Assembly: GCF_014236795.1 (NCBI RefSeq) | Contig: NZ_CP049017.1 | Span: 1,714,001-1,778,000 of the forward strand | Source: Xanthomonas theicola | GTDB lineage: Bacteria; Pseudomonadota; Gammaproteobacteria; Xanthomonadales; Xanthomonadaceae | DNA: 64,000 bases | Direction of reading: 5' to 3' | Part shown: positions 29,711 to 40,269 of the stretch, piece by piece | Layout: each line of letters opens with the position of its first letter | How positions within the stretch are numbered: the stretch's first letter is position 1 | Notes under the pieces: model-generated | Seen by the model: the letters and a program-made list of their open reading frames with translations, nothing else | Databases searched by the model: none | Told to the model about the DNA's origin: nothing | Program-made: the position numbers and the translations under genes

Positions 29711-30546
29711 TCGAAACCATCACCGACCTGGCGCGGCTGCGCACCGTCGTCGCCGGCTGGAAGCGGCAGGGCCTGCGGGTGGCCTTCGTGCCGACCATGG
29801 GCAACCTGCACGCCGGGCATTTCTCGCTGGTGATGCTGGCCCGGCAGTACGCCGATCGGGTGGTCTCCAGCGTGTTCGTCAATCCGACCCAGTTCGGGCC
29901 GAACGAGGACTTCACCCGCTATCCGCGCAGCCCCGACGCCGATACCAGCGGCCTGGAAGGCGCCGGTTGCGACGTGCTGTGGCTGCCGACGGTGCAGAGC
30001 ATGTATCCGCTGGGCGTGGAGCTGGCGCTGCGCATGCACACGCCCGGGGTCAGCGAAGTACTGGAGGGCGCCTGCCGGCCGGGCCATTTCGACGGCGTCT
30101 GCACCGTGGTCGCGCGCCTGTTCAACCAGGTGCAGCCGGACCTGGCCGCGTTCGGCAAGAAAGATTACCAGCAACTGGCGGTGATCCGGCAGATGGTCGC
30201 CGATCTGGCGTTCCCGATCGAGGTCCTGGGCGGCAGCATCGTGCGCGAGGCCGACGGCCTGGCGATGAGCTCGCGCAACCAGTACCTGTCGTCCGAAGAG
30301 CGGCCGCGCGCCGCGCAGATCCGCCAGGCCCTGCTGGCGATGCGCGACGGCCAGGTGGCCGGGCGCCCGCGCGCCGAGATCGAGGCGGCGGCGAGCGCGC
30401 AGCTGCAGGCCGCCGGTTTCGACGTCGACTACACCGTGCTGCGCCTGCCCGACCTGAGCGAGCCGCACGATGATGAAGGCCCGCGCGTGGCGTTGATCGC
30501 CGCGCGGTTGGGCCGCACCCGGCTGATCGACAACCTGGAGTTCTGA
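29707..30546 (+). CDS. panC: Pantoate--beta-alanine ligase
   Basis: PanC joins pantoate and beta-alanine using ATP. The 279-aa protein starts [20 protein letters not shown]. The nucleotide-binding HIGH-like motif is in [44 protein letters not shown] and the KMSKS-like [10 protein letters not shown] complete the adenylate-forming site. It is translationally coupled to panB. Confidence 0.97.
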   Translation: MIETITDLARLRTVVAGWKRQGLRVAFVPTMGNLHAGHFSLVMLARQYADRVVSSVFVNPTQFGPNEDFTRYPRSPDADTSGLEGAGCDVLWLPTVQSMYPLGVELALRMHTPGVSEVLEGACRPGHFDGVCTVVARLFNQVQPDLAAFGKKDYQQLAVIRQMVADLAFPIEVLGGSIVREADGLAMSSRNQYLSSEERPRAAQIRQALLAMRDGQVAGRPRAEIEAAASAQLQAAGFDVDYTVLRLPDLSEPHDDEGPRVALIAARLGRTRLIDNLEF

Positions 30547-30604
30547 GCGCGGCAGCGGGTGGCGGCTGCCGCAGCGCATGCGTCGATACGGTGCTGGACG
30601 CCGC

Positions 30605-30750
30605 TGAGCGTGCGCCATGTCGGTTGGGTCGCCCGTCGCGGCTGATGGCCCGAGGCCACCCGGAGCCGCTCCTGCAGGGGGCTTGCGGCAAGCCGGCTGG
30701 GCGCACTGTGGGAGGGGCTTCACCCCCGAGGCTTTGCGGATTCGGACGTT
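30605..30750 (+). repeat. Xanthomonas-type dispersed palindromic repeats in the panC-panD gap
   Basis: The 412-bp gap 30547-30958 has no convincing gene. It contains GTCGCGGCTGATGGCCCG (about 30634), which recurs at 58649, and GTGGGAGGGGCTTCACCCCC (about 30710), the common intergenic Xanthomonas/Stenotrophomonas repeat in which GGGGCTTCACCCC folds back. These are REP-like elements, not genes. The panD promoter should lie in the last 60 bp. Confidence 0.6.
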
Positions 30751-30958
30751 CGACGGTGTCGCCTGTCGTGAGCGACGGCCCGGAGCCATCCGCCGTCGCT
30801 TCGATGGCGTTCCTGCAAAGGTCAAACCCTGTCCTGTCACCGATAGGCCGGGACGCATGCCGGACAACGCCGCATGCGCCGCCAGCCCTTGCCGCCACTG
30901 CCGTTTAACCCCTCGGCTGATAAACTCGCGCGTCTTTCCTCGCCGTAGTACCGCAAGC

Positions 30959-31339
30959 ATGCACCTGAGCCTGTTGAAGACCAAGATCCACCGCGCCACC
31001 GTCACCCACTCGGAACTCAACTACGAAGGGTCGATCGCCATCGACGGGCTGCTGCTGGACGCCACCGGCATCCGCGAGTTCGAGCAGGTGCACATCTGGG
31101 ACGTCAGCAACGGCGCACGCTTCAGTACCTACGCGATCCGCGCCGACGAAGGCAGCGGCATCGTCTCGCTCAACGGCGGCGCCGCGCGCCACGTGCAGGT
31201 CGGCGACCTGATCGTCATCGCCGCCTTCGCCGGCATGAGCGAAGAGCAGGCCGCGCGCTTCCAGCCGACCCTGGTCTACGTGGACGGCCAGAACAAGATC
31301 ACCCACACTAACCACAGCATTCCGAAGCAGGCCGCATGA
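30959..31339 (+). CDS. panD: Aspartate 1-decarboxylase proenzyme
   Basis: PanD makes beta-alanine from L-aspartate for PanC. The 126-aa proenzyme starts [20 protein letters not shown]. The self-cleavage site is Gly24-Ser25 in NYEGSIAID, where Ser25 becomes the pyruvoyl group. ATYAIRAD-like ([12 protein letters not shown]) and [16 protein letters not shown] segments complete the fold. Its stop overlaps pgi (ATGA, 31336-31339). Confidence 0.97.
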   Translation: MHLSLLKTKIHRATVTHSELNYEGSIAIDGLLLDATGIREFEQVHIWDVSNGARFSTYAIRADEGSGIVSLNGGAARHVQVGDLIVIAAFAGMSEEQAARFQPTLVYVDGQNKITHTNHSIPKQAA

Positions 31340-32850
31340 CACAGTCCAACGGTTTCGACGCACTGCATTCCCACGCCCAGCGCCTGCGCGGGGCGCGCCT
31401 TCCCGAACTGCTGGCGGCCGAACCCGGCCGCGCCGATGCTCTGGCAGTGCAGGTCGGACCGTTGTACTGCAATTTCGCGCGGCAGAAATACGACCGCGCC
31501 GCGCTTGACGCGCTGTTTGCGCTGGCCGCCGAGCACGAGGTGGCAGGCGCGTTCCAGCGCCTGTTCCGCGGCGAGACGGTCAACCCCACCGAAGGCCGCG
31601 CCGCGCTGCATACGGCGCTGCGCGGCGATCTCAGCGACGCACCGGTCGCGGCGCAGGCGCATGCCGCGGCGCGCGAGGTGCAGCAGCGCATGCGCGCGCT
31701 GATCGACGCGCTGGCGCAGACCGAAGTCACCGACATCGTCAGCGTCGGCATCGGCGGCTCCGACCTGGGCCCGCGCCTGGTCGCCGACGCGCTGCGTCCG
31801 GTCGACCGCGCGCGTTTCCGCGTGCATTTCGTCTCCAACGTCGACGGCGCGGCCATGCAGCGCACGCTGGCCGCGCTGGATCGGGCGCGCACCGCCAGCG
31901 TGCTGATCTCCAAGACCTTCGGCACCCAGGAAACCCTGCTCAACGGCCAGATCCTGCGCGACTGGCTCGGCGGCAGCGAGCGCCTGTACGCGGTCAGCGC
32001 CAACCCCGAGCGCGCCGCCAAGGCCTTCGACATCGCCGCCGGCCGCGTGCTGCCGATGTGGGACTGGGTCGGCGGGCGCTACTCGCTGTGGTCGGCGGTA
32101 GGCTTCCCGATCGCGCTGGCGATCGGCGCCGACGGCTTCGAGCAGTTGCTGGCCGGCGCCGCGCAGTTCGACGCGCACGCGCTGAGCGCGCCGCTGGAGC
32201 GCAACGTGGCGGTGCTGCACGCGCTGACCACGCTGTGGAACCGCAACGTGCTCGGCTACGCCACGCAGGCGGTGATGACCTACGACCAGCGTCTGGCGCT
32301 GCTGCCGGCCTATCTGCAGCAACTGGTGATGGAGAGCCTGGGCAAGCGCGTGCGCCTGGACGGCAGCCCGGTGCAGGCCGATACCGTGCCGGTGTGGTGG
32401 GGCGGTGCCGGCACCGACGTGCAGCACAGCTTCTTCCAAGCCCTGCACCAGGGCACCAGCATCGTGCCGGCCGACTTCATCGGCTGCATCCGCAACGACG
32501 ATCCGTACACGGTCAACCATCAGGCGCTGCTGGCCAACCTGCTGGCGCAGACCGAGGCGCTGGCCAACGGGCAGGGCAGCGACGACCCGCACCGCGACTA
32601 CCCGGGCGGCCGCCCGAGCACGCTGATCCTGCTCGACGCGCTGACCCCGCAGGCGCTGGGCGCGCTGATCGCGATGTACGAACACAGCGTCTACGTGCAG
32701 TCGGTGATCTGGGGCATCAACGCCTTCGACCAGTTCGGCGTGGAACTGGGCAAGCAACTGGCCAGCCAGCTGCTGCCGGCATTGCAGGGCGAAACCACCG
32801 AGGTCGCCGACCCGGTGACGCGCGCGGTGCTGGCGCGGTTGCGCGGCTGA
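31336..32850 (+). CDS. pgi: Glucose-6-phosphate isomerase
   Basis: The 504-aa enzyme interconverts glucose 6-phosphate and fructose 6-phosphate. The phosphate-binding segment [51 protein letters not shown], the catalytic Glu of [12 protein letters not shown], and the His region [16 protein letters not shown] are all present, as is the C-terminal Lys in [11 protein letters not shown]. It is co-translated with panD and ends before a strong terminator. Confidence 0.97.
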   Translation: MTQSNGFDALHSHAQRLRGARLPELLAAEPGRADALAVQVGPLYCNFARQKYDRAALDALFALAAEHEVAGAFQRLFRGETVNPTEGRAALHTALRGDLSDAPVAAQAHAAAREVQQRMRALIDALAQTEVTDIVSVGIGGSDLGPRLVADALRPVDRARFRVHFVSNVDGAAMQRTLAALDRARTASVLISKTFGTQETLLNGQILRDWLGGSERLYAVSANPERAAKAFDIAAGRVLPMWDWVGGRYSLWSAVGFPIALAIGADGFEQLLAGAAQFDAHALSAPLERNVAVLHALTTLWNRNVLGYATQAVMTYDQRLALLPAYLQQLVMESLGKRVRLDGSPVQADTVPVWWGGAGTDVQHSFFQALHQGTSIVPADFIGCIRNDDPYTVNHQALLANLLAQTEALANGQGSDDPHRDYPGGRPSTLILLDALTPQALGALIAMYEHSVYVQSVIWGINAFDQFGVELGKQLASQLLPALQGETTEVADPVTRAVLARLRG

Positions 32851-32873
32851 GACGCGGGTTCGGTCGTCATGAC

Positions 32874-32901
32874 AACGGGGCTTGCGGGCCCCGTTCTTTT
32901 T
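32874..32901 (+). terminator. Intrinsic terminator after pgi
   Basis: AACGGGGC and GCCCCGTT form an 8-bp stem with a 6-nt loop, followed by C and five T residues. It closes the pcnB-to-pgi run. Confidence 0.85.
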
Positions 32902-33043
32902 GCGGCGTCACCGACGTCGCGCGGCGGCAGCAGAGCATGTCGGCATCGTGGGCCGACCAGGCCGCCAGCCGGCGCCGTGCGGCATCCGCTGACGGCCTGG
33001 CCGGCCTAACGCGGTCGACCCGGGAATGGATGAATGACGCGTC

Positions 33044-35017
33044 CTAGCCCAATCGCAGCCCGACCACATCGCCGGTGAGATAGCCCACCGCCGCGCCGTA
33101 GCGGTCCTTGTAGTTGGCGCGCACCAACGGGTCGAGCTGCGCCTTGACCTTGTCGTGCAGCGGGCTTTCCCAATCGCCGGGATGCTGGAAGTTGCTCATC
33201 ACGTAGGTCCAGCCGTGGATCTCGTCGACCGCGTGCAGGCCGGTGGATTCGGCGCCGGCCGGTACCGACAGCAGGCGCGACAGCTTGCCGGTGTCGACGT
33301 TGTAGGCCCACAGGAAATTGTTGACGTGCATGGCGCTGTCTTCGCCGATGAACAGCGTGCGCAGGCGCTCGGAGAACTTGATGTTGTCCGGGTTGGCGAT
33401 GCGCTCGGGGTCGGCGAGGTTGCCCAGCGCGTCGGCGCTGGGCAGGTCGCGGCCGACCAGGGCGCTCGGCGCGGCCATGTGCACCGGCACCCAGTCGCTG
33501 CGGATCGGCTGGCCGTCGCGGTCGTGCTGGCCGCCGCGCAGGTCGAGCGCGTAGACCGCGCCGGACGTCGGCCCTTCGACGCGGATGTCGCCGGAACCGT
33601 CGAGCATGCTGCTCTGGATGTAGGACATCGCCGAATAGGCGATCTTGTCGCGCACGTTGACGGTGGTGCCTTCCATCTTGGTGAAACCGAGGCTGCCGCC
33701 GACCAGGGCGGCATAGCGGTGGGTCTCCAGGAACGCGGCGGCCTGCTCCATGCCCGGACGCAGCCGGATCCAGTTGAAGCTGCCGCTGTAGGGGATGCGG
33801 GTATAGCTGGGATCGCCGGGATCGCGGATGGCCACGTCCATGATGTCGGCGATGCGCAGCGCGCCGGCCATGGCCTCGATCTCGGTGCTGCTGGCGCTGC
33901 CCAGGCGGATCCAGCGCAGTGCGGCCGCGCCGGGGCCGCTGCCCGACAGCTGCTGCCACTTGGCCACGTACAGACTGCCGCTGGACAGGTCGCATTCGCG
34001 GTCGGCGACGAACAGGAACAGGCCGCCGTTGGTGGCGTCATCGCCCATCAGCACGGTGCGGCGATCGGGCATCACCTGCACCAGCTCGTGCGATATCCTA
34101 CCCAGACAATAGTGCTTGCGGATGCTGCCGGTGCCGTCCGCGTTCACGCTGACTTCCGGCAAATGGCCATAGTGGTAGGGATTGGCGCGCGTGGCGTCGC
34201 CATAGAGATGTTCGCTGAAACGCTGGAACTGAGTGTTGCTGGCGATGCTGGCCGCGTCGGGCTCGTATTCCTCGCTGGACAGGTGCGTGTTCCATGGCGA
34301 CAGGCTGGCGCCGCAGGTGGTCCACAGGCCATGCACCGCCGCGGTATCGACGTTGTGGTACTTGACCAGGCGCAACTGGCCGGTGCGCGGATCCTGGTCC
34401 AGGGTCAGCACCGCGATCGGCGCCGGCAACTGGCGAGAGGTGCCGTTGCCGGCGAGGTCGCGCGTGGTGTACTCGAACTGCACCACCGCGAACACGGTGT
34501 TGCCGTGCACGCCGGCCACGCGCGCCTGCGGCAGGATCAGCAGCGAGGAGCCATCCGGACAATCGGAAAAGAACGGGCGCTCGGCACCGGGGACCGAGCG
34601 GTCCAGGATCGGTCGGTTGTGGATGTCGTAGTAGCCGCCGGCCAGTACGCTGCCGCCGGCACCATCGGGCACCTGGTCGCCGGTGACGAAGAACGGGTGA
34701 TAGGCGAGGGCGTAGCGGTGCCGGCTGCCGTCGCCGAGGACGATGTCCACGTGCGAGCGCACCGTGGTGGTGGCCATCGCCGCGGGATCGGCCAGCGAGG
34801 GCGCGGCCATGCCGTCGAAACTCACCGAGCGCAGTCGCGGCTTGGGTGGGGAGCCGGGCGGTGGAGGTGGCGCGCTGCCGCCATGGCCGGGCGTGCCGCC
34901 TACGGCGTCGCAAGCACTCAACAGCGCTGCAGCGGACAAGGTGCCGAGGGGCAGCAAGGGCGTGCCTGCAAGCAGGCGCAGGGCGCGTCGGCGACCGGAA
35001 TCGGGTAGCTGTGACAT
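33044..35017 (-). CDS. PhoX-family (DUF839) alkaline phosphatase, Tat-type lipoprotein signal
   Basis: The 657-aa protein starts at ATG 35017 (MSQLPDSGRRRALRLLAGTP); GGAG upstream and the twin-Arg leader favour this start over 35047 or 35140. The signal RRRALRLLAG with a hydrophobic stretch ends in LLSAC, so Tat export and lipidation are likely. The DUF839 domain shows FKFVDERECD-like acidic segments (DREC in FVADRECDLSSG), the Ca-site-type TKMEGTTVNVRDK, and NPDNIKFSERLRTLFIGEDS. PhoX enzymes are Ca-dependent periplasmic phosphatases. I see no convincing Pho box upstream. The gene ends in TAG. Confidence 0.85.
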   Translation of the reverse strand: MSQLPDSGRRRALRLLAGTPLLPLGTLSAAALLSACDAVGGTPGHGGSAPPPPPGSPPKPRLRSVSFDGMAAPSLADPAAMATTTVRSHVDIVLGDGSRHRYALAYHPFFVTGDQVPDGAGGSVLAGGYYDIHNRPILDRSVPGAERPFFSDCPDGSSLLILPQARVAGVHGNTVFAVVQFEYTTRDLAGNGTSRQLPAPIAVLTLDQDPRTGQLRLVKYHNVDTAAVHGLWTTCGASLSPWNTHLSSEEYEPDAASIASNTQFQRFSEHLYGDATRANPYHYGHLPEVSVNADGTGSIRKHYCLGRISHELVQVMPDRRTVLMGDDATNGGLFLFVADRECDLSSGSLYVAKWQQLSGSGPGAAALRWIRLGSASSTEIEAMAGALRIADIMDVAIRDPGDPSYTRIPYSGSFNWIRLRPGMEQAAAFLETHRYAALVGGSLGFTKMEGTTVNVRDKIAYSAMSYIQSSMLDGSGDIRVEGPTSGAVYALDLRGGQHDRDGQPIRSDWVPVHMAAPSALVGRDLPSADALGNLADPERIANPDNIKFSERLRTLFIGEDSAMHVNNFLWAYNVDTGKLSRLLSVPAGAESTGLHAVDEIHGWTYVMSNFQHPGDWESPLHDKVKAQLDPLVRANYKDRYGAAVGYLTGDVVGLRLG

Positions 35018-35266
35018 CGGGAGGTTCTCCAGAGGGTGGGAATGCATGGCAGGCCCCCCTACGCACCGCCGACTCCGCTCCAAGCTTAGGCGGGCTTTGT
35101 GACGCTTTCTTGAAACCGGCGACCGCAGTTGCGCCGACAATGCCGCGCCTCAATGCCGTGGACTGCGTAGTCCACATCTACCACATCGGTTCGGTGCTGG
35201 CCGGCGGCAATTCCGATCCCGGCGGCAAGTAAGACGCCAGCCCGACGCAGTGGCTGAGGCTGAACT

Positions 35267-36045
35267 TGAACCGCCCCGGCTTCCCTAGACACTTCTGAGC
35301 CGTTGGGAATGTTGCTGTTCGCACTCTACCGGTGCCAGGCCGGAAGCGGACGAATGACGTCGTCGGGAGTTGTAGAACATCTCGATGTGGTGAAGACAAC
35401 AGTGCGTGCATCGCTGCGGGTTGGGTAGATCTGGCGACGTATGCGTTCGCGCTTGAGCAACTGGAAGAAGCTCTCGGCGACGGCGTTGTCGTGGCGGTTT
35501 CCGCGGCGGCTCATGCCGGAGATCAGGTTGTGGTCGCGCAGCGAGTCCTGCCAGGCATGCCCGGTGAACGGACTGCCCTGATCCGAATGCACTGTCACGG
35601 GCCCACTGGGCTGGCGACGCCACAAGGCCATCAGCAGTGCATCGAGGACCAGACCCGTATCGATGCGGCTGCCCATGGACCAGCCCACCCCCTGGCGCGA
35701 GAACAGATCGACCACGACTGCGAGGTAGAGCCAGCCCTCATGAGTGCGGATGTAGGTGATGTCGGTGACCCAGGACTGATTGGGCTCAGCCACCGTGAAC
35801 TGGCGTTGCAGGGGGTTGGGCGCCACGACAGCAGGCTTGCCCGCGCGTCTGCCGGGTCGACGACGGTAGCCGGTCTGCGACCGTAGCCCTTCCAGCTTGA
35901 GCAGACGCGCCACGCGGTGCTTGCCACAGCGTTCACCCAGATCACGCATGTCCAGCGTCAGCTTGCGGTACTTGCTCGTCATGGCACCTCCTATTGGGCC
36001 TCAGGTTTGAGGCTCGAGGATGTCTAGGGAAGCCGGGGCGATTCA
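35267..36045 (-). mobile_element. IS3-family deletion derivative, 779 bp, with ACT target duplication
   Basis: Terminal repeats TGAACCGCCCCGGCTTCC (35267) and TGAATCGCCCCGGCTTCC (complement of the end at 36045) extend to TAGACA. ACT lies outside both ends (35264-35266 and 36046-36048). The element contains only the later part of orfB and no orfA, so it is an internally deleted but precisely inserted non-autonomous element. Confidence 0.88.
35326..35982 (-). pseudogene. IS3 orfB without orfA, N-terminus lost and C-terminus frameshifted
   Basis: The frame begins MTSKYRKLTLDMRDLGERCG and holds the integrase core (SWVTDITYIRTHEGWLYLAV, VHSDQGSPFTGHAW, NAVAESFFQLLKRERIRRQI). A frameshift near 35395 moves the tail (IEMFYNSRRRHSSASGLAPV) into another frame. 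The HTH part and orfA are absent, so the protein cannot be a working IS3 transposase on its own. Confidence 0.8.
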
Positions 36046-36171
36046 ACTGGCAGCGCACCGGCATCAAGCATGTCGACTACCCGAACGGCAACACGATCTG
36101 GGCGACGTCCCCCCCGATTTTGAGTAGCGCCCCCGTTTGGAGTCCAATTCCCTACCCCAAGGAGATTGGAC

Positions 36172-36471
36172 GTGAAGAAGCGTTTTTCCGAAGAACAGAT
36201 CATTGGCTTCCTGCGTGGGGCCGAAGCGGGCGTGGCGATCAAGGACCTGTGCCGGCGCCATGGCTTCAGCGAGGCCTCCTACTATCTGTGGCGCAGCAAG
36301 TTCGGCGGGATGAGCGTGCCCGATGCCAAGCGGCTCAAGGACCTGGAGGCAGAGAACGCACGGCTGAAGAAGTTGCTGGCCGAGCAGGTGTTCGAGAACG
36401 ACCTGATCAAGGATGCGCTGCGAAAAAAAGTGGTGAGCGCACCGGCGCGTCGTGCGCTGGTGCGCGAGTGA
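36172..36471 (+). CDS. IS3 OrfA
   Basis: The start is GTG 36172 ([20 protein letters not shown]) after GGAGATTGG. The HTH and zipper match OrfA of the sister element. In this copy the frame runs on past [17 protein letters not shown] before stopping. The TGA falls where the orfB reading of relatives has Trp, so orfA and the start of orfB appear to be in one frame here, which differs from the normal layout. Confidence 0.7.
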   Translation: MKKRFSEEQIIGFLRGAEAGVAIKDLCRRHGFSEASYYLWRSKFGGMSVPDAKRLKDLEAENARLKKLLAEQVFENDLIKDALRKKVVSAPARRALVRE

Positions 36472-36946
36472 ATCGGGCATGGCGCCAACGAGCGTCGCGC
36501 CTTGGCAGCGATCGGCATGAGCGCCAGTGCGTTGCGCTATCGCCCGCGCGAAGACCGCAACATCGATCTACGCGAACGCATCCTTGCGCTGGCGCATCGC
36601 CATCGCCGCTACGGCGTGGGGATGATCTATCTCAAACTGCGACAGGAAGGACGGCTGGCGAACGACACACGTGTGGAGTGGTTGTATCGCGAGCAGCAGC
36701 TGCAGGTCCGACGCCGCAGACGCAAAAAGGTGCCAGTGGGCGAGCGTCAGCCGCTGTTGCGGCCATCGCAGGCCAATGAGGTGTGGTCGATGGACTTCGT
36801 GTTCGACCGCACTGCCGAAGGTCGGGTGATCCAGTGTCTGGTGATCGTGGACGACGCGACGCACGAAGCGGTCGCCAGCGACGTGGAGCGCGCGATCTCG
36901 GGACAAGGCGTTGCGCGCGTGCTGGACCGGCTGGCGCACAGTCGCG
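36472..36946 (+). pseudogene. IS3 orfB fragment
   Basis: The frame includes [38 protein letters not shown], and the first DDE Asp in SMDFVFDRTAEG. It ends at about 36946, before the second Asp. An upstream TGA at 36469-36471 replaces a Trp codon of relatives. It cannot encode an active transposase. Confidence 0.8.
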
Positions 36947-37186
36947 GCGGAGGACGCGGCCGATGGCAGCCTCGTGGTGCGCGATCGGCAGTTGGATTTC
37001 CTGTTCTTCGCCAGCAGCAACCGTTCGCCCAGCGACGGGCCGGAACACGTCGCCCATCCGAATACAGCCTCGGCAATGACCCGGGTCTGGTTGGCCCTCG
37101 ATGCCGTCGCGCACAAGCGCCAACTCCAGGCTGCTCAAAACGTCTACGAGGATAGACAAATGTTTTCCGCGCGCGCACCAACCTAA
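36947..37186 (+). pseudogene. 3' fragment of an unrecognised gene
   Basis: An open frame continuous with the cut IS reads AAEDAADGSLVVRDRQLDFL, then FFASSNRSPSDGPEHVAHPN and ends MFSARAPT. It looks like the C-terminal part of a soluble chromosomal protein left after the IS-associated deletion. I do not recognise it. Confidence 0.3.
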
Positions 37187-37306
37187 CCGAGTAGGTGCGC
37201 TGGCGTGCGCCACTCGACCTGACCACTCCGCGCAAGTTGCCCGGAGCAGCATTTGCCAAAGGCACTGCCGCGGCCGACGCCAATCGGCCGCGTGTGGTTC
37301 GGGCCT

Positions 37307-39478
37307 TCAGCGAACCGTTGGGAGCGCCGCGCCCGCTCTGGGTCCAACCGACTTCAGCCTTGTCGGCGCGGTGAGGCGCTGCGGTTGCGTCAGACCCGCG
37401 CGGATCTTGAATGCCGACACGGCATCGGTCAGCTGTCCGGCCTGCTGCTCCATCGAGCGCGCCGCCGCGGTGGCTTCCTCGACCAGCGCCGCGTTTTGCT
37501 GGGTCGCTTCGTCCATCTGGGTGATGGTTTGATTGACCTGCTCGATACCGGCGGACTGCTCCTGCGACGCTGCGGAGATCTCGCCCATGATGTCGGTGAC
37601 GCGCTGCACCGAGGACACGATTTCCTGCATGGTCTGCCCGGCCTGGCCGACCAGACTCGAGCCCTTGCTGACCTGGGCGACAGAATCGTCGATCAAGCCC
37701 TTGATCTCCTTGGCCGCACCGGCCGAACGCTGGGCCAGGGTGCGCACTTCGGAGGCGACCACGGCGAAGCCGCGGCCCTGTTCGCCGGCACGCGCCGCTT
37801 CCACCGCGGCGTTGAGCGCGAGGATGTTGGTCTGGAAGGCGATGCCGTCGATGACCGAGATGATGTCGGCGATCTTCTTCGACGAAGTCTCGATGCCGTT
37901 CATGGTGGCCACGACCTGGCCGACCACGTCGCCGCCCTGCGAGGCCACCGTCGCCGCTCCGACTGCGAGCTGGTTGGCCTGACGCGCGTGCTCGGCGTTC
38001 TGCTTGACCGTAGAGGTTAACTCTTCCATTGAGGCGGCAGTTTCTTCCAGGCTGGCGGCCTGCTGCTCGGTGCGGCGCGACAGATCATCGTTGCCGTTGG
38101 CGATCTCACTGGAGGCGGTATTAATGTTGCCGGCGGCCAGCTGGATGCGGCCGACGATATCGGCCAGCTGCTCGGTTGTGGCATTGGCATCGTCGCGCAT
38201 ACGCGCGAACACGCCATGGAAATCGCCCTGCATGCGCACCGTCAGGTCGCCGGCGGCGATGGCCCGCAGCAGCTTGGACAGCGCCTCAAGGTTGCCGTCT
38301 GCGGTGGACATCAAGGTGTTGAGGCTTTCGACCATCGCGCGGAAGTCATACTGGAAGCGCTCGGCGTCGCCGCGCACGCTGAAGTCGCCGGCGGCTGCGG
38401 CCGCGGCCAACTGGCCGATCTCGCGATTCATCGCGATCAGGTTCTGCTTGACCGTTTCCATCGTTTCAGTAAGCACCGCCTTCTCGCCCGGCAGCCGGTC
38501 CATGTCCTCGGAAAGATCGCCGATCGCATAACGGCCCATGATCTGCGCCAGGCGCATCATCACCGCGATATGCGAGCCTGCCAACGCGTTGACACCGCGC
38601 ACCATGTGCTCGTAGTCGCCGGGGAACGCGCTTTCATCCATGCGGTAGCCGATCTCGCCCGCGTCGTGGCGGCGCGCCATGTCCAGCTGCGCGGCGATGA
38701 CTCCCTGCAGGCGGTCGCGGATCAGATACACGGCGCTGGCCAACTGCACCGTCTCGTCTTTGCCGGTCACCTTGACGTTGACATCGAGCACGCCGCGCGA
38801 CAGCTGCTGGACCGCCGTCACTGCCTGCCTGATCGAGCGAGAGATGGCGTTGCCCAGCAGTAGCGCAATGGCGATGCCGGCCAGCGCGATCAGCAACAGC
38901 GCGACCGCGGACAGCATCATGGCCCGCGCATCCGCGGCCTGCTGATCCTGGTAGCGCGTTTTGGCTGAAGCGCTCAGGTCTGCCCGCAACGCGGCAAGCC
39001 CGGCGAAGGTGGCGTTGGCGTTGTCCTTGACTTGGGTGCGGTTCACTTCCGCACCGCCAGCGATATCGCCGGCTTCGATCAAGGCCACTTGGCGCTGCAT
39101 GCCCAAGCGCATCAGGCCATAACTGGCCTTGATTTTCTGCAGTTGCGCCTTGTGCTCCTGCTCGTTTGTCAGCAAACGGGTGAGTTCTGCGATGCTGGCT
39201 TCGACCCCTGTGAAGCGTTTGTCGTTCTCCTGCTTCCACTGCGCGATCAGTTCGGGCGTACCGATGGCGATCATGCGCAGGATATTGATGTCTACCCGGG
39301 TCAGCTGGCCGTCGACATCGCTGGCCAGTGCGGAGCCGGTGAAGTCCCGCGTGTAGAGGGCACCCACACTTTCCTTGGACGTGTGCAAGCTGTTAAGCAG
39401 GGACAGGCAGAGAAGGATGCTCGGGATGAGAGTTCCCAACAACGCAAGTAGGAACTTGTTTTTGATGGTGGATAGCAT
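37307..39478 (-). CDS. Methyl-accepting chemotaxis protein
   Basis: The 723-aa receptor starts at ATG 39478 ([20 protein letters not shown]). A first membrane helix is followed by a periplasmic four-helix-bundle domain of Tar type, a second membrane helix ([20 protein letters not shown]), a HAMP domain and two further HAMP-like segments, then the signalling domain. The hairpin tip [20 protein letters not shown] and [18 protein letters not shown] are typical. It signals through CheW/CheA to the flagellar motor or a related output. Long poly-HAMP receptors are frequent in Xanthomonas. The ligand is unknown. From 39479 to 39920 I see no gene. Confidence 0.92.
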   Translation of the reverse strand: MLSTIKNKFLLALLGTLIPSILLCLSLLNSLHTSKESVGALYTRDFTGSALASDVDGQLTRVDINILRMIAIGTPELIAQWKQENDKRFTGVEASIAELTRLLTNEQEHKAQLQKIKASYGLMRLGMQRQVALIEAGDIAGGAEVNRTQVKDNANATFAGLAALRADLSASAKTRYQDQQAADARAMMLSAVALLLIALAGIAIALLLGNAISRSIRQAVTAVQQLSRGVLDVNVKVTGKDETVQLASAVYLIRDRLQGVIAAQLDMARRHDAGEIGYRMDESAFPGDYEHMVRGVNALAGSHIAVMMRLAQIMGRYAIGDLSEDMDRLPGEKAVLTETMETVKQNLIAMNREIGQLAAAAAAGDFSVRGDAERFQYDFRAMVESLNTLMSTADGNLEALSKLLRAIAAGDLTVRMQGDFHGVFARMRDDANATTEQLADIVGRIQLAAGNINTASSEIANGNDDLSRRTEQQAASLEETAASMEELTSTVKQNAEHARQANQLAVGAATVASQGGDVVGQVVATMNGIETSSKKIADIISVIDGIAFQTNILALNAAVEAARAGEQGRGFAVVASEVRTLAQRSAGAAKEIKGLIDDSVAQVSKGSSLVGQAGQTMQEIVSSVQRVTDIMGEISAASQEQSAGIEQVNQTITQMDEATQQNAALVEEATAAARSMEQQAGQLTDAVSAFKIRAGLTQPQRLTAPTRLKSVGPRAGAALPTVR

Positions 39479-39919
39479 TTTGGGCCTCGTGGTGGTAAGT
39501 GTGGGCGGCGCAAGAAAATGCTGGCAGGGATCAGTGAAGCCTGCGAGCCAAACCAACCCAGTTGCGTCTTCCGTGTCGGCACTAAAGAACGTCGGATGCG
39601 TGCAACGTCAGCTAGCGCATCAGCAATCGATGTGCGACGCATGGAGATGCCGCCCTATCGGGGTCGGCTTCCGTATGTCGGCGGCAACCTTGATCGCATT
39701 CGGGAGCTAGGCGCTCTCTCAATAACGGCCGCCATCACGCAGTCTTTACAAAAATAAATGAGACATGCGTTGCATAATGAGCTTATGAGTCGCCTGTATG
39801 CGATCTTTGTCTGCACGCCGCAAGAGATGAGCGGTCGGCCGCATCTCCAGTAATCCGTAAGCGGGCGTGCTCGCACTAGACGTGGAAAATCTCGGCGCCG
39901 ATCGATGCGCGCCGGTACC

Positions 39920-40232
39920 TGCTTGGTAGGGAAGCAGCCGATGGGGTCGCTCTTGAACCGCTGCTTGGCAGGCTTGTCGCCCCCGATCTCGGGCAGCCGC
40001 CAGACGCCATGGCGCTGCAAGCAGCGATGCAGCGAGGAGCCAGTCAGCTGCGGCAGGCTCGGCTGCAGCGCGTAGAGGCAGTCGTCCAGGGGAAGCAAGG
40101 TGGGCTTGCGGAAGGCCAGGATTGCCGCCTCATCCTCCACGGATAAGCGGACATGCGCCCAATCCCTGTCCCGCCGCGACAGGGACGTCGATAACAGGGG
40201 AAAGCTGATCGCGCTGTACGCGGTGTTCTCAT
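39920..40232 (-). pseudogene. IS481-family transposase, N-terminal relic
   Basis: The sequence reads VEDEAAILAFRKPTLLPLDD, then LYALQPSLPQLTGSSLHRCL and QRHGVWRLPEIGGDKPAKQR, the HTH part of IS481 transposases. The start near 40232 is in another frame, and the integrase domain is absent after about 39920. Neither terminal repeat was found. Confidence 0.75.
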
Positions 40233-40269
40233 GAACGGCGCCGCCGCCGGTTCCTGGGGCGGGGCGCGC

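Larger units (their letters stand above)
35140..36103 (+). pseudogene. Remnant of an unidentified gene carrying an IS3-derived insertion
   Basis: Removing the 779-bp insertion and one ACT copy joins CAGTGGCTGAGGCTGAAC to TGGCAGCGCACCGGC and gives the reading QWLRLNWQRTGIKHVDYPNG, then NTIWAT. Upstream in the same frame is LAGGNSDPGGK followed by TAA, so the frame was already closed. The reading continues only to the next IS3 element at 36107. I recognise no family. Confidence 0.35.
36107..36946 (+). mobile_element. IS3-family (IS407-like) element, right part missing
   Basis: The left end TCCCCCCCGATTTTGAGTAG matches the ends of the element at 24985-26176. orfA is present, but orfB stops after a DRLAHSRGG reading at about 36946, with the third catalytic residue and right repeat lost. 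The next sequence is unrelated. Confidence 0.8.

Noticed and set aside
35040..35140. Possible Pho box upstream of the PhoX-type phosphatase
   Set aside because: Only a partial GTCAC-like half site is present and the 7-4-7 spacing does not hold.
39764..39790. A second dif-like motif (TTGCATAATGAGCTTATGAG) in the gap before the IS481 relic
   Set aside because: The central spacer and both arms do not align with the dif layout when read strictly; it looks like a chance palindrome in AT-rich sequence.
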